DNA from: Cryptomeria japonica
Lineage: Eukaryota; Streptophyta; Pinopsida; Cupressales; Cupressaceae
Length of the DNA: 64,000 nucleotides
NCBI RefSeq assembly: GCF_030272615.1
Contig: NC_081413.1
Span: 563,952,010-564,016,009, forward strand
Reading direction: 5' to 3'
The notes below the pieces were generated by a model. That model was not told the origin of the DNA and made no database searches. It worked only from the letters and a program-made list of their open reading frames with translations. Shown one piece after another: positions 1 through 11,733 of the stretch. A program made the position numbers and the translations under genes. The stretch's first letter is position 1. Each line of letters opens with the position of its first letter.

Positions 1-305
1 AAAGATATATATATAATATCAAATTACATGTCGGCCAGATAACATAAATGCATAAATATTAAAACCAATTGTCGATGCCAGATCCAAGAGATGTCAGCCT
101 CCAATACCGATAACCATATTCTAAACCATGTCAGCCTGCATTGTCAATAACCAAAGTAATCCTTTTGTCCTGCTGGTGTCGATGTAGTTTCTGTGAAGTG
201 CCTTCTGGTACACAAATGAACCAAAACATGAAGCCAGAACACAATACCATGCTATCATCAATGACAATATAGTGAAACCAAGCAATTGGGTGTCAATTGC
301 CAATA
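1..305 (-). repeat. E1 3' LTR, partial
   Basis: This block aligns with the end of the right LTR, sharing for example ACATGTCGGCCAGATAACAT. The LTR end is GCCAATA where the intact copy has GCCAACA. The polypurine tract complement (ATCTCCACCTTTGG) follows immediately. About 600 bases of this LTR lie outside the window. Confidence 0.85.
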
Positions 306-505
306 ATCTCCACCTTTGGCATTGATGGCAACACTCATGTGAAAAATGGTCAAGGTTTCATCTGTCGGTTTCATCTTGCTTGGTCCCCCTGAGCTGAATA
401 TTCATTAGTGCAAAATTCTGCATATCTCCACAACTCCATAACTCCCCCTAATGTATACAAATCCTTCTATTCTTTTTCACATCTATATCACTCCCCCTTT
501 GACAT
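306..505 (-). promoter_or_regulatory. E1 polypurine tract and additional PPT-like tracts
   Basis: The tract touching the LTR reads CCAAAGGTGGAGAT on the minus strand. Further G-rich tracts on the same strand occur near 382 (complement TCCCCCTGAG), 441 (ACTCCCCCTAATG) and 490 (CTCCCCCTTTGACATC). The primary tract lies next to TTGGCATTGATGGCAA, which can fold on itself. The same arrangement occurs in E2 and E3. In this class, the tract adjoining the LTR primes plus-strand DNA synthesis. The role of the extra copies is inference. Confidence 0.6.
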
Positions 506-579
506 CAATGCCATCAAAAATTCTAAAAAGAATGTGAAAGATCCAAAAAAAACTATACAAAGAATATCCCAAAAATATC

Positions 580-3500
580 TTACCAGAGCTTTAAAAATTT
601 TAAAATTTTTGGATAAGCCTTCTCCAATAGCTCAAGATAGGTATCCCAACCAGTTTTGAATGTGTCGGAAATAGATACAAGTACACTTAATATATGTGCA
701 AATGACTCTTTCTCATTTACCTCTGTTGGTGTGGGCTTTCCCACCATATCCATACACTCTTTCTTATGTACACTGAGTGAATCCAATTGGGGACTCACCA
801 AGCCTCTCATACTTCTGGCTCTTCTTATAATTTTGTCTCTTTCCTTCTCAAGAATAGAAATTTGGTTTTCCAAAATCAAAATTTGACCATCAATGGATGT
901 AGTCAATGAAATCAATCCATCAAAAGAGTTAGCTATATTTGCAATTTTCTGTTGAAGTTCTTTTATCTTCTTATCCACATTAGTTGTAAGTATATCAGTG
1001 TTACAACATACCCTTTAAATATTCGTACATTGCTTCAAAGAATTTTCTATCAGTTTCAGCTTCTCATCAATCTTTTTCTTCTCGGATTCAATTACCTAAT
1101 CAAATGCAACTCTCTTAGCTTGAGTGAACCTCTCCAATGCTTTCCAGTTTGAAATATGTAGTAAGGATTGAAAATTCTTTGAAATATGCTCAGTAATTGT
1201 CATAAGCTTTTTGGATGGGCTCACTTCATTGTCAATCTTCCACTCTAGGACTAGTCTATGTAAAACAATGCTTGATTGATCAATAATCCCTTTATCTGTA
1301 GATCCCTCCTTCATTAGTTTTTGTGTTGCCATCATCATGAGTTCAGTAGGACTCATCTTTGTTATGTTTTTCTTTTCGACCTATGAGGTGTCAATTGACA
1401 ACAATGATGGACCAACTATTGGTTCCTTGTCGGATTCCCCTTTCTTCTCCTCTGATGATTTATCCTTTATAACTTCTTCACTTTCATCGGTGGCTTTGCC
1501 ATTTGGTGTAGTCTATGTAACTGTTGGTTCCTCTGGAGGAACTGTAACCTCAAGGTCTGTACATTTGTATCTAGAGAACTGTTATCCTCAATATTAGTAT
1601 CTTTTACAACATTAACTTGTTCACTCTCTATGTTAACCGGTATCTCAATATTTGTCTGTACATTTGTGTCAATTGGGGGCTTGATTTCCACTATCTTAAT
1701 ATTTTTCAAAACTGAGGGTGAAGTACCCATAATCCCTTTTCCTTTTCCTTCAATTGGGGTGTCTACAGTGTCAGTCTTTTATTCCAGTGAAGTAAAGAAT
1801 CCTCTGTTCTCTCCAAAGAACTTAACCCATTCTTTTTGAGTCTCCTTTATTATTTCATTTACCCTTCCTAGCATTAGACTAGTTATTCTATGTTTTCTAT
1901 TAAAAACTTTTCTATCTGCCACCTCAATTATCTTTTTCATTTCTTCTGGGGCAATAGTAACACAAACAGATAATAACTCTTGAATTCTAATATGCTTATC
2001 TTCTTGCATAGCTAACAGTCTTCTAACATCTAACATATTATACAACTCAGTCAGTATTTGATTTTCTATTTCTATTAAGGCTTTCTTATAAATATCCAAG
2101 AATAATAAGACTGCTTCCTCTACCTTTCTTTGTTCATCCTCTTCTAAATGATCATAGTAAAACTATACATTCTTTAACATGCCATCCTTAGTTATTTCAT
2201 CTACTAATTCTGCACAAGTTTTAGGTGGAATGATATTCACATTACCAGATTGAATAGTTTTATCAGTGTCATTCTTCTTCTTCCTCTTTGCAGTACCGAA
2301 TGCAGCTGAAGTGGTTACTTTTGGTGCTTGCTTCTGTATCGTTATTCTGAATGTAACCTTCCTAACCGGTTTCTTTTTAGTCTCACCCTTTGCTTCCTTT
2401 GTTTTCTTTCTTACAACCCTCTTGAATTCCAACGGTGTGTCATCCTCAGATTCAAACTCTACTATAACAAGTTCAATGTGTACTTCTGGATTCTTCCTCT
2501 TCCTGCCTTTCTTTGGGACAACATCAATTAATTCTTTGATCAGCTGTGAGACCTTCTCCAAAAAATTTACTAGCCTTTTCTTTCTACTTCTCTCTCTTCT
2601 TTCGGTTGAACTTTGTTTCAACCTTATGTGTTTTCTATTGTGCAATACCACAGGGCTTCTCTGCCTCATCAATAGGTGCATCAATCAGCGTTTTTGCATA
2701 GGCATCAAGAATTTGTGTATCCACCTTATAGCCCATTTCCTCAATCCAGATATTTCAGGGCTTAACCACTTCCATAAGTGTTTCATCCTTCTTTACCATG
2801 AAGCATATGTCAGTTGAATATTTTTCTACAATATGCTTAGCTACCCTTACCCTAGACCTCATAGATTTCTAGAATGCTTTGAAATACCCCCAAACTTTAT
2901 CATATCTCTAACTGCCTAAAGTAGCAATTGACTGTTTCAATTGTTTCCCTACTGGGATGTCAAATGCCCATTGCCTCTTACCAAAACTAGGCGTATCATT
3001 CATGAAAAATAACATCAAGCAAACTATCAAGTTGTCATACGGGAAGGTTCCCTTCTTTTCTCCCTTAATATTCCCTAGGTTTATTAACAACTTATCTAGC
3101 ATCCAACCGCATAGATCCAATTTCATATCCTCTCTCATCATTTTGTATGCAGCCAAAATGCAGGAACTGGAAACAGAATTCAGTCAGTTTGACTGAGTTA
3201 CCTAATACCCGATGATCATGCTACCGAATCTAATGTCTATGTTGGTAATAGTGCTCACTCTCATAGATCTCCTGTCAGATGTCGCGCTGGTGATTTTGTT
3301 CATGAAATCATTCGAAACCTTCTTATCTAGATGTTGCCAGCCGATGGTAAACCAATGATTTCTCGGATGACTTCCTTGGTGATTTTGTAAGGTCTATCTA
3401 ACCATAAAAATTCCCCATGTACTCTGCTCAAAACATATCTGATTATCTCATCTTCAAATTCCGAAATGTCTAGAATGTCGGTAAACCCTAAGTGTTCAAT

Positions 3501-3950
3501 GTGCTTGTATGTTGGTTTGATCTTTCCAGATTCTCCCATCAGCTCGCACATATGCATACCCTTAATTTCTGATGTTCCCAAGTCCTCAATGTGACATTGT
3601 ATATATGTTCTAACATCTTCAACATAGACGACTCCCTCCAAAACACAGGAAAATGCTCCAACCGAATCTTCCAAGGTAGCCACATGTGGATCCACTTGAA
3701 AATTGGTCAGGGGTTGTCATTAACCTCTACTACAGTCAAATTTGCAACAAAAATAGGAATAGATGATATCCCACTTCCAAGTTTAAAGATAAGTACCTTT
3801 TGATTGCTCTCGGTGAAAAATCCTTAAACAAATTCTTCCAAACACCGGTGAAATCGCTCAAGAAGAAATTTGATTTCTCTGAAATGCCTTGATCACTATT
3901 AGTCGCTCTTAATTGCTCTGAATGCAAGGTGATCACTAATGAAGTCAATT
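580..3950 (-). pseudogene. E1 ORF2 remnant: uncharacterised protein shared with E3
   Basis: The reading starts near 3948 and continues through several frames. Recognisable blocks are 3695-3327 (contains EIIRYVLSRVHGEFLWLDRP and ITKEVIREIIGLPSAG), 3156-2908 (contains AAYKMMREDMKLDLC and QWAFDIPVGKQLKQS), a Lys/Arg-rich basic segment at 2684-2163, and helical segments at 2099-1779, 1730-1467, 1356-1096 and 978-580. The first two blocks match E3 ORF2 position by position (SRVHG; MxxEDxxxDLC; QWxxDxPVxKQxKxS), so they come from a common ancestor. I do not recognise a named enzyme family. It loosely resembles the plant transposon-type open reading frames that sit in non-autonomous elements. Several frameshifts and stops make it non-functional. 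Confidence 0.65.
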
Positions 3951-4159
3951 CAACCTTTTAACCTCGAGGAAAAACCCTAATCTTCCACTGACATAAATGA
4001 CTACCAGTGAAGATACTGGATCTTGAACAGAACATATCCATGCCAAATAATCATCTCCAATGTCTAGAACATCTTCCAGAACCTCTTCCCGGGGCATATG
4101 CAATATCTTCATGAATTTTTCTTTCCCCTAAGGCTTCTGCCTCGGTTACCGGATGAGCT

Positions 4160-5263
4160 ACCTACAGGTGCAAGAGCAACCTCCTCTGTCGTATAAGTAA
4201 CCGGTGCATTTCCATTTGATGATTGTTCTTCAGTCTTCCTAACCCATCTTTGAGTATGATCTTGTCAGATTTCACTAACCTTCTCTTTCCTTTTCTCATT
4301 TGATCCTCCATTACCAACCAGTGGACTTCTACTTCTATAAAATTTAACAATATGTCCAATCTCATTACATGCATAATATGTAACATTGTTCCTTTGAATT
4401 AATTTGCTAAAACCGGTGAAATTGTTTGACCTGCACTGATTAGCCATATGTCCAAACTTTGCACATGCATAGCATTTAACATTCATTCTACAATCTTTTA
4501 TTTTATGACCATACTTATTGCATTTAGAACATTTATCGGGAGCAAAATTAGGGTTTTGATTTGCTTAGTTTCTACATTGTCTAGCCATGTGACCAAATCT
4601 ATTGCAAACAAAACATCTACCATTAAATTTATAAGAATTAAATTGCCTTACCGGTGCCTTATGGTTTTGATCTTCATTAGCAATAGCGGAACTTTGTCCT
4701 TGCTCAAATCCAAGTCCACTGGAATCTCCAATCTGCCTTTGGATCTTCAATAACTCATCTAGCTATTCTGAGCTAATCTTGAATGTTTCTTAATACTCAC
4801 TTGCAGTAGTTAGATCTTCTCTCAGAATTATCATTTGTCTCTCAAGCTCTTGTTCATTACTCTAGGATTGTGCTAAATCAGTTCTCAACATATCATTCTC
4901 ATGAACCAACCTACCACATTCTTCAAATTTGTTCTTCAGGGATACAACAAGATTTTCTTCCTTTTTCTTTTGGTCCTCAATCTCCTTAGACATTCTCATA
5001 GTTATAACTTGCATTTTATTTTTCATAACCATGTTCTCCTGACTCAAGTTCTGACATTGCTCCTTAAGTGCATCTTTCCCTTCATCATCTTGACTTTGCA
5101 AAAGTTCCTTTCTCCTAGCCTGAACAAATGATAGCCTCTCTTGTAGGACAAGAATGAATTCCTTAGCAGAATTCAATTCATCTTGTAGCTTTAAGTTCTT
5201 TAATCTTTCAGCATCATAATCTTCAAGTGCCATCTCAAGTTGCTTCTCCAATGCCATATCCAT
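4160..5263 (-). pseudogene. E1 ORF1 (gag-like): coiled coil plus zinc knuckles
   Basis: The likely start is the ATG at 5263 (MDMALEKQ), because the frame upstream runs through primer site and LTR. Residues 1 to about 130 are a heptad-rich, Glu/Lys-rich coiled coil (for example EDYDAERLKNLKLQDELNSA). After in-frame stops near 4862 the same frame continues with CCHC knuckles CFVCNRFGHMARQC, CSKCNKYGHKIKDC and CYACAKFGHMANQC, then a damaged fourth one (YYACNEIGHIVKFY). CCHC knuckles of CX2CX4HX4C spacing bind nucleic acid in retroelement Gag. The coiled coil probably provides self-assembly in place of a normal copia capsid domain. That role is inference. Confidence 0.75.
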
Positions 5264-5316
5264 GGATTTCGGATTCAGGATCTTCCTCAAGCTGTTAAAC
5301 TTCCTTCGAGGCACAA

Positions 5317-5329
5317 GGCTCTGATACCA
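5317..5329 (-). promoter_or_regulatory. E1 primer binding site (initiator tRNA-Met type)
   Basis: The minus strand reads TGGTATCAGAGCC two bases inside the 5' LTR. This is the canonical plant Ty1/copia primer site complementary to the 3' end of initiator tRNA-Met. Confidence 0.9.
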
Positions 5330-5331
5330 AT

Positions 5332-6239
5332 TGTTGGAATCCAATAGCACTGAGAGGGGGGGGTGAATCAGTGTTATACCGGAATGATCAATTTTAGCCT
5401 TATTAAAACATGCATACACCAACCAGTATACCGGTACATACAGAATTGAAAGAAGTAAAGCAACCAATAAGCCAATCACATAAATGAGAACCATAACACA
5501 CATAATTATACGTGGAAAACCTCAAAGAGGAAAAACCATGGTGGGATTTGTGACCCACAATATCAATCAACTAGCCATATGAAGAGATATTACAAAATAT
5601 GAGGGGTCTGCACTTGCAGGAAGGCTTTCAGCCTAGAGCACATTGCTCAATCACAAAAGGAGCCTCACTGACTACATATAAATCCAAACTACAATCCAGA
5701 GAAGTGTTGAACTACTAAGATAGCATCTTCTATGCTAGAATACAGTTCTGGTTTAAGCTTTGTCTATTCTGATCTGAAACCCTAAACCCTTTACCAGAAT
5801 AACCCTTACATAAATATAATCACATATATAATCCCTCTTATATATTTTGCATCTCCTTCAATTACATATTCCCATAATGATCTATCAAATTGACCTATAT
5901 ACCCTATAAAATTTTCCATGCCTTATGTCGGCTTACAAAGATATATACAATATCAAATTACATGTCGGCCAGATAACATAAATGTATAAATATTAAAACC
6001 AATTGTTGATGCCAGAACCAAGAGATGTCGGCCTCTAATACCGAAACCCATATTCTAAACCATGTCGGTTTGCATTGTTGGTAACCAAAGTAATCCTTTT
6101 GTCCTGTCGGTGTCGGTGTAGTGTCTGTGAAGTGCCTGTTGGTACACAGCTGAACCAAAACATGAATTCAGAACATAATACCATGTTGCCATCAATGACA
6201 ACATAGTTAAACCAACCAATTAAGTGTCAATTGCCAACA
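5332..6239 (-). repeat. E1 5' LTR, 908 bp
   Basis: It is bounded on the minus strand by TGTTGGCAATTGAC and GGATTCCAACA (TG...CA with 5-bp inverted ends). It contains the U5-side C-tract (GAGGGGGGGGTGAATCAG near 5352 on the plus strand) and the block ACGTGGAAAACC...AAAAACCATGGTGGG near 5512-5555, which recurs in all related LTRs of this window. Confidence 0.88.
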
Positions 6240-6240
6240 T

Positions 6241-7760
6241 TCAGGTCTCTACCAGAGGGGCAGAAACCCCCAATCTATCTCTAAAGTACTCAAATGATTC
6301 TTTAGGCAAAGGTTTAGTGAAGATGTCTGCAATCTACTCTTTAGTGTTCACATAAACCAGTCTGAATTCATTTGCTTCCACCTTCTCCTTCAAAAAGTTA
6401 TACTTGATAGATATGTGCTTTGTCTTAGAATGAAATACCGGATTCTTTGATATATCAATAGCAGCAGAGTTATCACAGTGAATAACTACTGGTTCATTAC
6501 AATCCACCTTTATATCCTTGAACATTTGCTTCATCCATAGAACTTGTGTATAGTTAGTAGCAGCAACAACATACTCAACTTCTGCGGTAGATAAAGAGGT
6601 ACGCAACTATTTTTTGTTGATGCATGAAACAAGTTTCTTTCCAAGAAAGAAAGCTCCACCGGATGTGCTCTTCTGGTCATCAATATCTCCAGCCCAATCT
6701 GCATCTGTATATGCACATAATATAAAATCATTTTTAGGATACCACAAACCATATTCAATTGTTCCATGCAAATAACTGATAAATCCTTTTCACTGCACTC
6801 TCATGATTCTCTGTAGGATCACTCTAATATCTTGATACAACACAAACTGCATTCATTATATCTGGTCTAGTCTGAGTCAAATATAACAAACCTCCAATCA
6901 TAGACTTGTACCTTGTAGGATTTACTGGTGTAGATGCATCTTTCTTTGTCAATTTCTCACTTGTAACCATCAGAGTACCAATCGGTTTAGAATTTTCCAA
7001 CCCAAATTCTTCAACAACTCTCTAGCATACTTAGTTTGACAGATGAAAATACCTTTATCAGTTTGAGTAATCTGGAAACCTAAGAAAATTTTCATCTCCC
7101 CAATCATAGACATCTCAAATTCATTCTTCATATTGTTAGAGAATTCCATACACAACTTATCTTCACCTCCAAAAATGATATCATCAACAAAGACTTAAAC
7201 AATCAATATGTCATCATCAACAATCTTATAATATAAATTGTTGGCAGCATTACCTTTAGTGAAAGCAAGCTTCAAAAGATATTTATCCAGTCTTGCTTAC
7301 CAATCTCTATGGGCTTGTTTCAATCCATATAATGCTTTCTTTAACCTACAAACCATGTTTTTGTCATCTAAAAGTGAAAATCCATCAGGTTGCTCAATAT
7401 AAACTTCCTCTTCAAGATCTCCATTCAAAAATGCACACTTAACATACATCTAATAAACCTTGTAGTTCTTATGTGCATCAAAAGTAAGAAATAATTTCAC
7501 AGCTTCAATCCTAGCTATCGATGCAAAAGCTTCATCATAATCAATTCCTTCCTTCTAAGAATATCCTTTACAAACCAATCTACCTTTATTCCTCACAACT
7601 TGCCCATCTTCATTCAATTTATTCCTAAAAACCCATTTAGTTCCAATGACATTTTTATTTTTAGGCTGTGGAACTAAAATCCATGTGTTATTCTTTTCTA
7701 TCTGATCTAATTCTTCTTCCATAGATTTCATCCAATATTCATCTTTACAAGCTTCAATTA
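6241..7760 (-). pseudogene. E0 reverse transcriptase and RNase H
   Basis: The frame used by the rest of pol continues here with stops. The reverse transcriptase begins with NTWILVPQPKNKNVIGTKWV (near 7680). The polymerase motif reads FVDDIIFG near 7165-7195, with a stop just upstream. RNase H includes LSTAEVEYVVAATNYTQVLW and CDNSAAIDISKNPVFHSKTK (6606-6334). The C-terminal copia signature IADIFTKPL appears at 6300-6330 after one stop. The function was copying element RNA into cDNA in cytoplasmic particles. The final residues adjoin the E1 LTR. Confidence 0.85.
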
Positions 7761-8800
7761 CTGATGTCGGTTCAACTTGAGAAATTAAACATACCTCAGC
7801 AGCTGCCGACCTTCTTCTTGTCATCACTCCTTTGTTTTTGTCTCCAATGATCTGATCTTCTGAATGATTCAACCTTACATACCTAGGAGTCTTCTGATTT
7901 TTTGTTCCTTTGTCCTGATCTTTAGTTTTTGTTGAATTTTTTGATACTGCTGGAGTAACTGGTTCAACATTTTGTTCCGATGTAGGTGCTACCAGTTTAG
8001 TTATGATCATTTCCACTATCGGTTCCTTCTCATAAGTTCTGATACGACTTTTATTTTTCTCATCCACCTTGACATTACTGCTCTCCATAATTCTCTGCAA
8101 TATTTTGTTATAACATCTATATGTTTTGCTTTCATTAGAATAACCAAGAAATATTCCTTCATCACATCTAGGATAAAACTTTCCAATGGAATTATCTCTT
8201 TTGATATAGCATTTACTACCAAAGATTCTGAAATACTTAATTGTCGATGTATGACAAAACCATAACTCATAAGGTGTCTTACCAGTATCTCCTTTGATAT
8301 GAACTCTACTGAATGTGTATATCATCATTCTTACAGCTTCTCTCCAGTAGACATGAGACAAATTAGCTTCCATCATCATTGTTCTAGCTGCATCCAAGAT
8401 AGTTATGTTCTTCCTTTCCACAACTCCATTTTGTTGAGGTGTTTGGGGTACAGACAATTGTCTCCTTATCCCATTCTTCTCACAATAGCTATTAAATTCA
8501 CCGGATGTGAATTCTCCACCCTAATCTGACCTTAAGCATTTAATCTTCAATCATGTCTTTGTCTCAACTTTAGCTTTAAATATTTTAAACTTTTCAAATG
8601 CTTCAGATTTTTCCCTTAGAAAAGTAACCCACATCATTCTTGAATAGTCATCAATGATTAACATGAAATATCTATCACACTTAAAACTTTTGATTCTAGC
8701 AAGACCACACAAATCAATATGAATAAGATAAATAACATCATTAGATTTGTCTTGTATACTCTTAAAATAAGTTATGACTTGCTTTCCCATTTAACATTCC
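7761..8800 (-). pseudogene. E0 integrase
   Basis: It holds the D,D,E core. The second Asp is in LIIDDYSRMMWVTFL (8790-8551) and the Glu is in PQQNGVVERKN (near 8430). It is followed by TILDAARTMM and ANLSHVYWREAV, typical of copia integrases. The C-terminal GKTPYELWF and FGSKCYIKR blocks are present. A stop interrupts the frame near 8523. Its role was joining element cDNA into host DNA. The downstream linker to reverse transcriptase is Lys-rich (GDKNKGVMTRRR). Confidence 0.85.
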
Positions 8801-9199
8801 TTACATACCAGATTATAGGGCTTTATAATCTTAGGTATATCTCTAACTGCCTTAGTAGAACTGATTTTCATAATGCAATCAAAATTCACATGACACAACC
8901 TCTTATGCCATATCCAACTCTCATCAATTTGTGCAATCAAACATGTCTTGTCACTGGAGTTCAAATGAAAAATGTTAGCTTTAGTCTATGTACCGGTTGC
9001 AATCTCCAATCCAGATCTATTAATAATCTTGCATTTTCCATCCTTGAACTGTAACTAAAATCCCTTATCTACCAACTATCCTACACTCAAAATATTATGC
9101 CTTAAACCTTCAACATAATAAACATTATCAGTGTTATGCTTACCATCCAATGATAGTGTTCCTCTTCCCTTGATCATGCATGCTTTGTCATCTCCAAAT

Positions 9200-9600
9200 C
9201 TAACCAGACCACCATCAAATTCTTGCAAAGATCAGAACTTCCTTTTATATCTAGTCATATGATGTGAACATCCACTATCAATCACCCATTCATCTATGTC
9301 TTCAATTTTAGCAGCAAGGTCCTTCTTTTTCAAGTACTGTATCATCTTCCTTGGTAGCCAAAAATGCACATTCCTTTCCATTTCGGATCCACTAGCTAAA
9401 TCTTGTGTCGGTTCATCATTAGAATCAATCACACCTTCCTCATCAACAAAGTAGCATGATTTGTCTTTGTTCCTCTTGTACTTATGCTTGTTATCATAAT
9501 CATGGTTAGGCCTAAAAGATCTTCTAGCTCTTTCTTCAAACCTTGAATTCCTTTCAGGACATCTAGATGCAAAATGACCTATCTTATTACATGCAAAGCA
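9200..9600 (-). pseudogene. E0 gag zinc knuckle and aspartic protease N-terminus
   Basis: A CCHC knuckle (CFACNKIGHFASRC on the minus strand, about 9600-9559) precedes the protease motif VIDSGCSHHMT (near 9260). Copia proteases carry the catalytic Asp in a D-S/T-G triad, intact here as DSG. The stop at 9232 and others show the gene is dead. Confidence 0.8.
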
Positions 9601-10447
9601 TTTAAAAGGTGATTTTCCTTCATACTTACTTCATGTCGGTCCTTTAGGTACTCTTCTAGCAAATAAGGCTTCAAGTTGCTCAAACTCTTCATCTTCTTTC
9701 TTCATATCCTCTAGTTCCTTTGCATATAAATCTTTCCAACCACTCTTGTCGGTAGATGATGTAGATGCATGAAAAGCAGGTTCAGATTTTACAGCTCCAG
9801 AAGGTCCAAATTCCTCAAGTTCAAAAGTAGATAACTTCCCAACCAAGGTATCACTATTAACAGAGGTGTTTGCCATAGTTCTTAGCTCATTAATTGTAGT
9901 AGCCTTCATCTTATAAGTCGGTGGCAAGCTCTCAGTACTTTAGAAACTATTTCATCTTCGCTCAGAGATCTACCACAACATTGAATTCCCATAACAATCT
10001 CATTAACTCTCTCCATAAAAGTAGTAATCATTTAATCTTCTTCCATCTTCAAGTTCTAATACCTCACCCAGTAACCATCAAGTTTAGCAATTTTAACAAG
10101 AGGGTCACTTCATTCAGAGTCTCCAATTTGTCCCATATAGCCTTTGCAGTTGATTTGTTAGTTAGTCTCATTATTTGTTGATCAGAAAGTGTGCACAAAA
10201 GGGCTTCTCTAGCTCTACAATCATTCTCAGTCTTCTTATCTAGGCCTGTCGGTGGAGCATTGTCAGATGCCAAATTAAAAGGAGTAAAACCATTCTCGGT
10301 GATCTCCCAAATTTCCTTTCCAAGACATCTCAGATGAGTCTCCATATGAATCTTCCATACCCTATAATTTGTTCCATCAAGCCTAGGAATTTCTCTCCGA
10401 AAAAAAGTTGCAGATGTATTTGACGAACTTGAATTGCTAGATGTCAT
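9601..10447 (-). pseudogene. E0 gag (UBN2-type copia capsid)
   Basis: It starts at the ATG at 10447, shortly after the primer site. It contains IPRLDGTNYRVWKIHMETHL and KAIWDKLETL, the hallmark blocks of plant copia Gag. A frameshift after LLNLMVTG (about 10064) moves the remainder into the frame used by pol. The later part includes PPTYKMKATTINELRTMANT and an acidic stretch DMKKEDEEFEQLEALFARR before the knuckle. It formed the particle shell. Confidence 0.82.
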
Positions 10448-10488
10448 AGGATCTTCCTCAAGCAGTTAAGCTTCTGCATTGAGGACCA

Positions 10489-10501
10489 GGATCTGATACC
10501 A
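10489..10501 (-). promoter_or_regulatory. E0 primer binding site
   Basis: The minus strand reads TGGTATCAGATCC directly inside the LTR, a one-base variant of the initiator tRNA-Met site. Confidence 0.85.
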
Positions 10502-10503
10502 AT

Positions 10504-11733
10504 TATTAGACATCTCAAATAATTGGAGGACAACTGAGAGGGGGGTGTGAATCAGTTGTCAACAAATTACAGAACTTTAAGCATTCAAATCCTTATTACC
10601 GGAACACATAAACTCAATACCAAAATTCTTAAACAAAATAACAGAATAACTGATATAGCAATTAAACATAAACATATATCACCGAACAATTGCCATCCAT
10701 CCAGAAGACATGACACCAATATTTTTACGTGGAAAGCCCGGTAAAGGGAAAAACCATGGTGGGAAGCCTACCCATAGTCAGATAATACTTCTGCAGTAAG
10801 TATGTGATTACAAAATGAAGAGACCTGCACATGCAGGAAGGCCAACAGCCTAGAGCGCATTGCTCATCACAAAAGGAACCTCACTAACTACAAAATATAT
10901 CTAGACTACAATCCGAGAAGAAGAGTGAAGTGCAAAGATAGCATCTCCTATGCCAGAGTATAGTTTTGGTTAAGCTCAATACCAAAGGTCTTAAACCTCT
11001 CTTACTAGCCCAATTCGATCACCAATGATCGACCAAAGCCTCTGCATATGATTACAACATTATTCTCATACAGATAATCTCATATACCCATTACCATGAT
11101 CTACAAAGAGATCTTACATCATATTTATAGCAATCGGGGACGTAAACAATTAGGTCGGCCACCTAAAAGATAATACAATAAATTTATAACATAAACCCGC
11201 AATCCAATGATCAACCAAGTTGTCTTAGGCCGAAAACAATGTAAACCAATCATTAAATCTCATTGGTAATGCATCGGGATCATCCACCAACACGCTACAT
11301 AAATTGATCCATAACCTAGATAATGTCGGACCCAAAATAGGCCGCCATAAACCAAATCCAACACCATCAATCAATAGGAACACAAACAAGATAACCAATA
11401 ACATCCTAAAAGCCATCTAGAAGCCACACCAACACCACATATCGTGTGCATCAAAAGATCTTCAACAAAGCTCTGTCGATAAAACGCTTACTGGTAACCA
11501 AAAGGCTTACTAGAATGAATGATAGCATCTAAGTCATCAAATCCAAAACCAACTGATCATGATACACATCTTAATAGCATCAATGAAAGATCCAAATCAA
11601 TTCCACAAACCAAAGCATACTGGAGCATACCGAATCAATATCATAATCCAACCACTCTACCGAAACCAACCAGAAACCGGTAAACAACCAAAACAATTGG
11701 TGTTTCCATCAGTGACAAAACTTCAATGCAACA
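10504..11733 (-). repeat. E0 5' LTR, about 1230 bp
   Basis: The right end is inferred at GCAACA (TGTTGC on the minus strand), where gypsy gag similarity resumes. The left end is inferred at TATTAGAC, a mutated TGTTAG. It contains the U5 C-tract complement (GAGAGGGGGGTGTGAATCAG near 10540) and the block ACGTGGAAAGCC...AAAAACCATGGTGGG at 10726-10763. The candidate duplicated target is CATAA (11734-11738); its partner lies outside the window. Confidence 0.75.

Larger units (their letters stand above)
1..6239 (-). mobile_element. E1: non-autonomous LTR retrotransposon, cut by the window edge
   Basis: The element reads right to left. Its 5' LTR is complete at 5332-6239, followed by a tRNA-Met primer site, ORF1 (coiled coil plus CCHC knuckles), ORF2, a polypurine region and the last 305 bases of the 3' LTR. 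Bases 1-305 match about 5935-6239 closely, which identifies the LTR pair. No protease, integrase, reverse transcriptase or RNase H motif was found between 306 and 5331. The element therefore resembles TR-GAG or LARD-type elements that borrow enzymes. Its right end lies directly against the last codons of the E0 pol gene, so it is inserted in E0. Frames are broken by many stops and shifts. The matching target duplication lies left of the window, so only the right candidate (TTCAG, 6240-6244) can be read. Confidence 0.85.
6240..11733 (-). mobile_element. E0: Ty1/copia retrotransposon, 3' LTR outside the window
   Basis: The order on the minus strand is 5' LTR (11733-10504), primer site, gag, zinc knuckle, protease, integrase, reverse transcriptase, RNase H. 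Gag, protease, integrase, reverse transcriptase, RNase H is the Ty1/copia order. Pol ends at 6241, exactly where E1 begins, so the missing 3' UTR and 3' LTR are expected left of E1, beyond the window start. Coding is interrupted by stops and at least one frameshift, so it is dead but still alignable throughout. It resembles E2 in every domain. Confidence 0.88.

Noticed and set aside
2266-2817. Plus-strand ORF of 183 residues rich in Phe/Ser
   Set aside because: It is antisense to the Lys-rich E1 ORF2; Phe/Leu/Ser runs mirror Lys/Glu codons.
5264-5503. Upstream extension of the E1 ORF1 frame with hydrophobic residues
   Set aside because: It reads through the LTR end and primer site, so it is not part of the protein.
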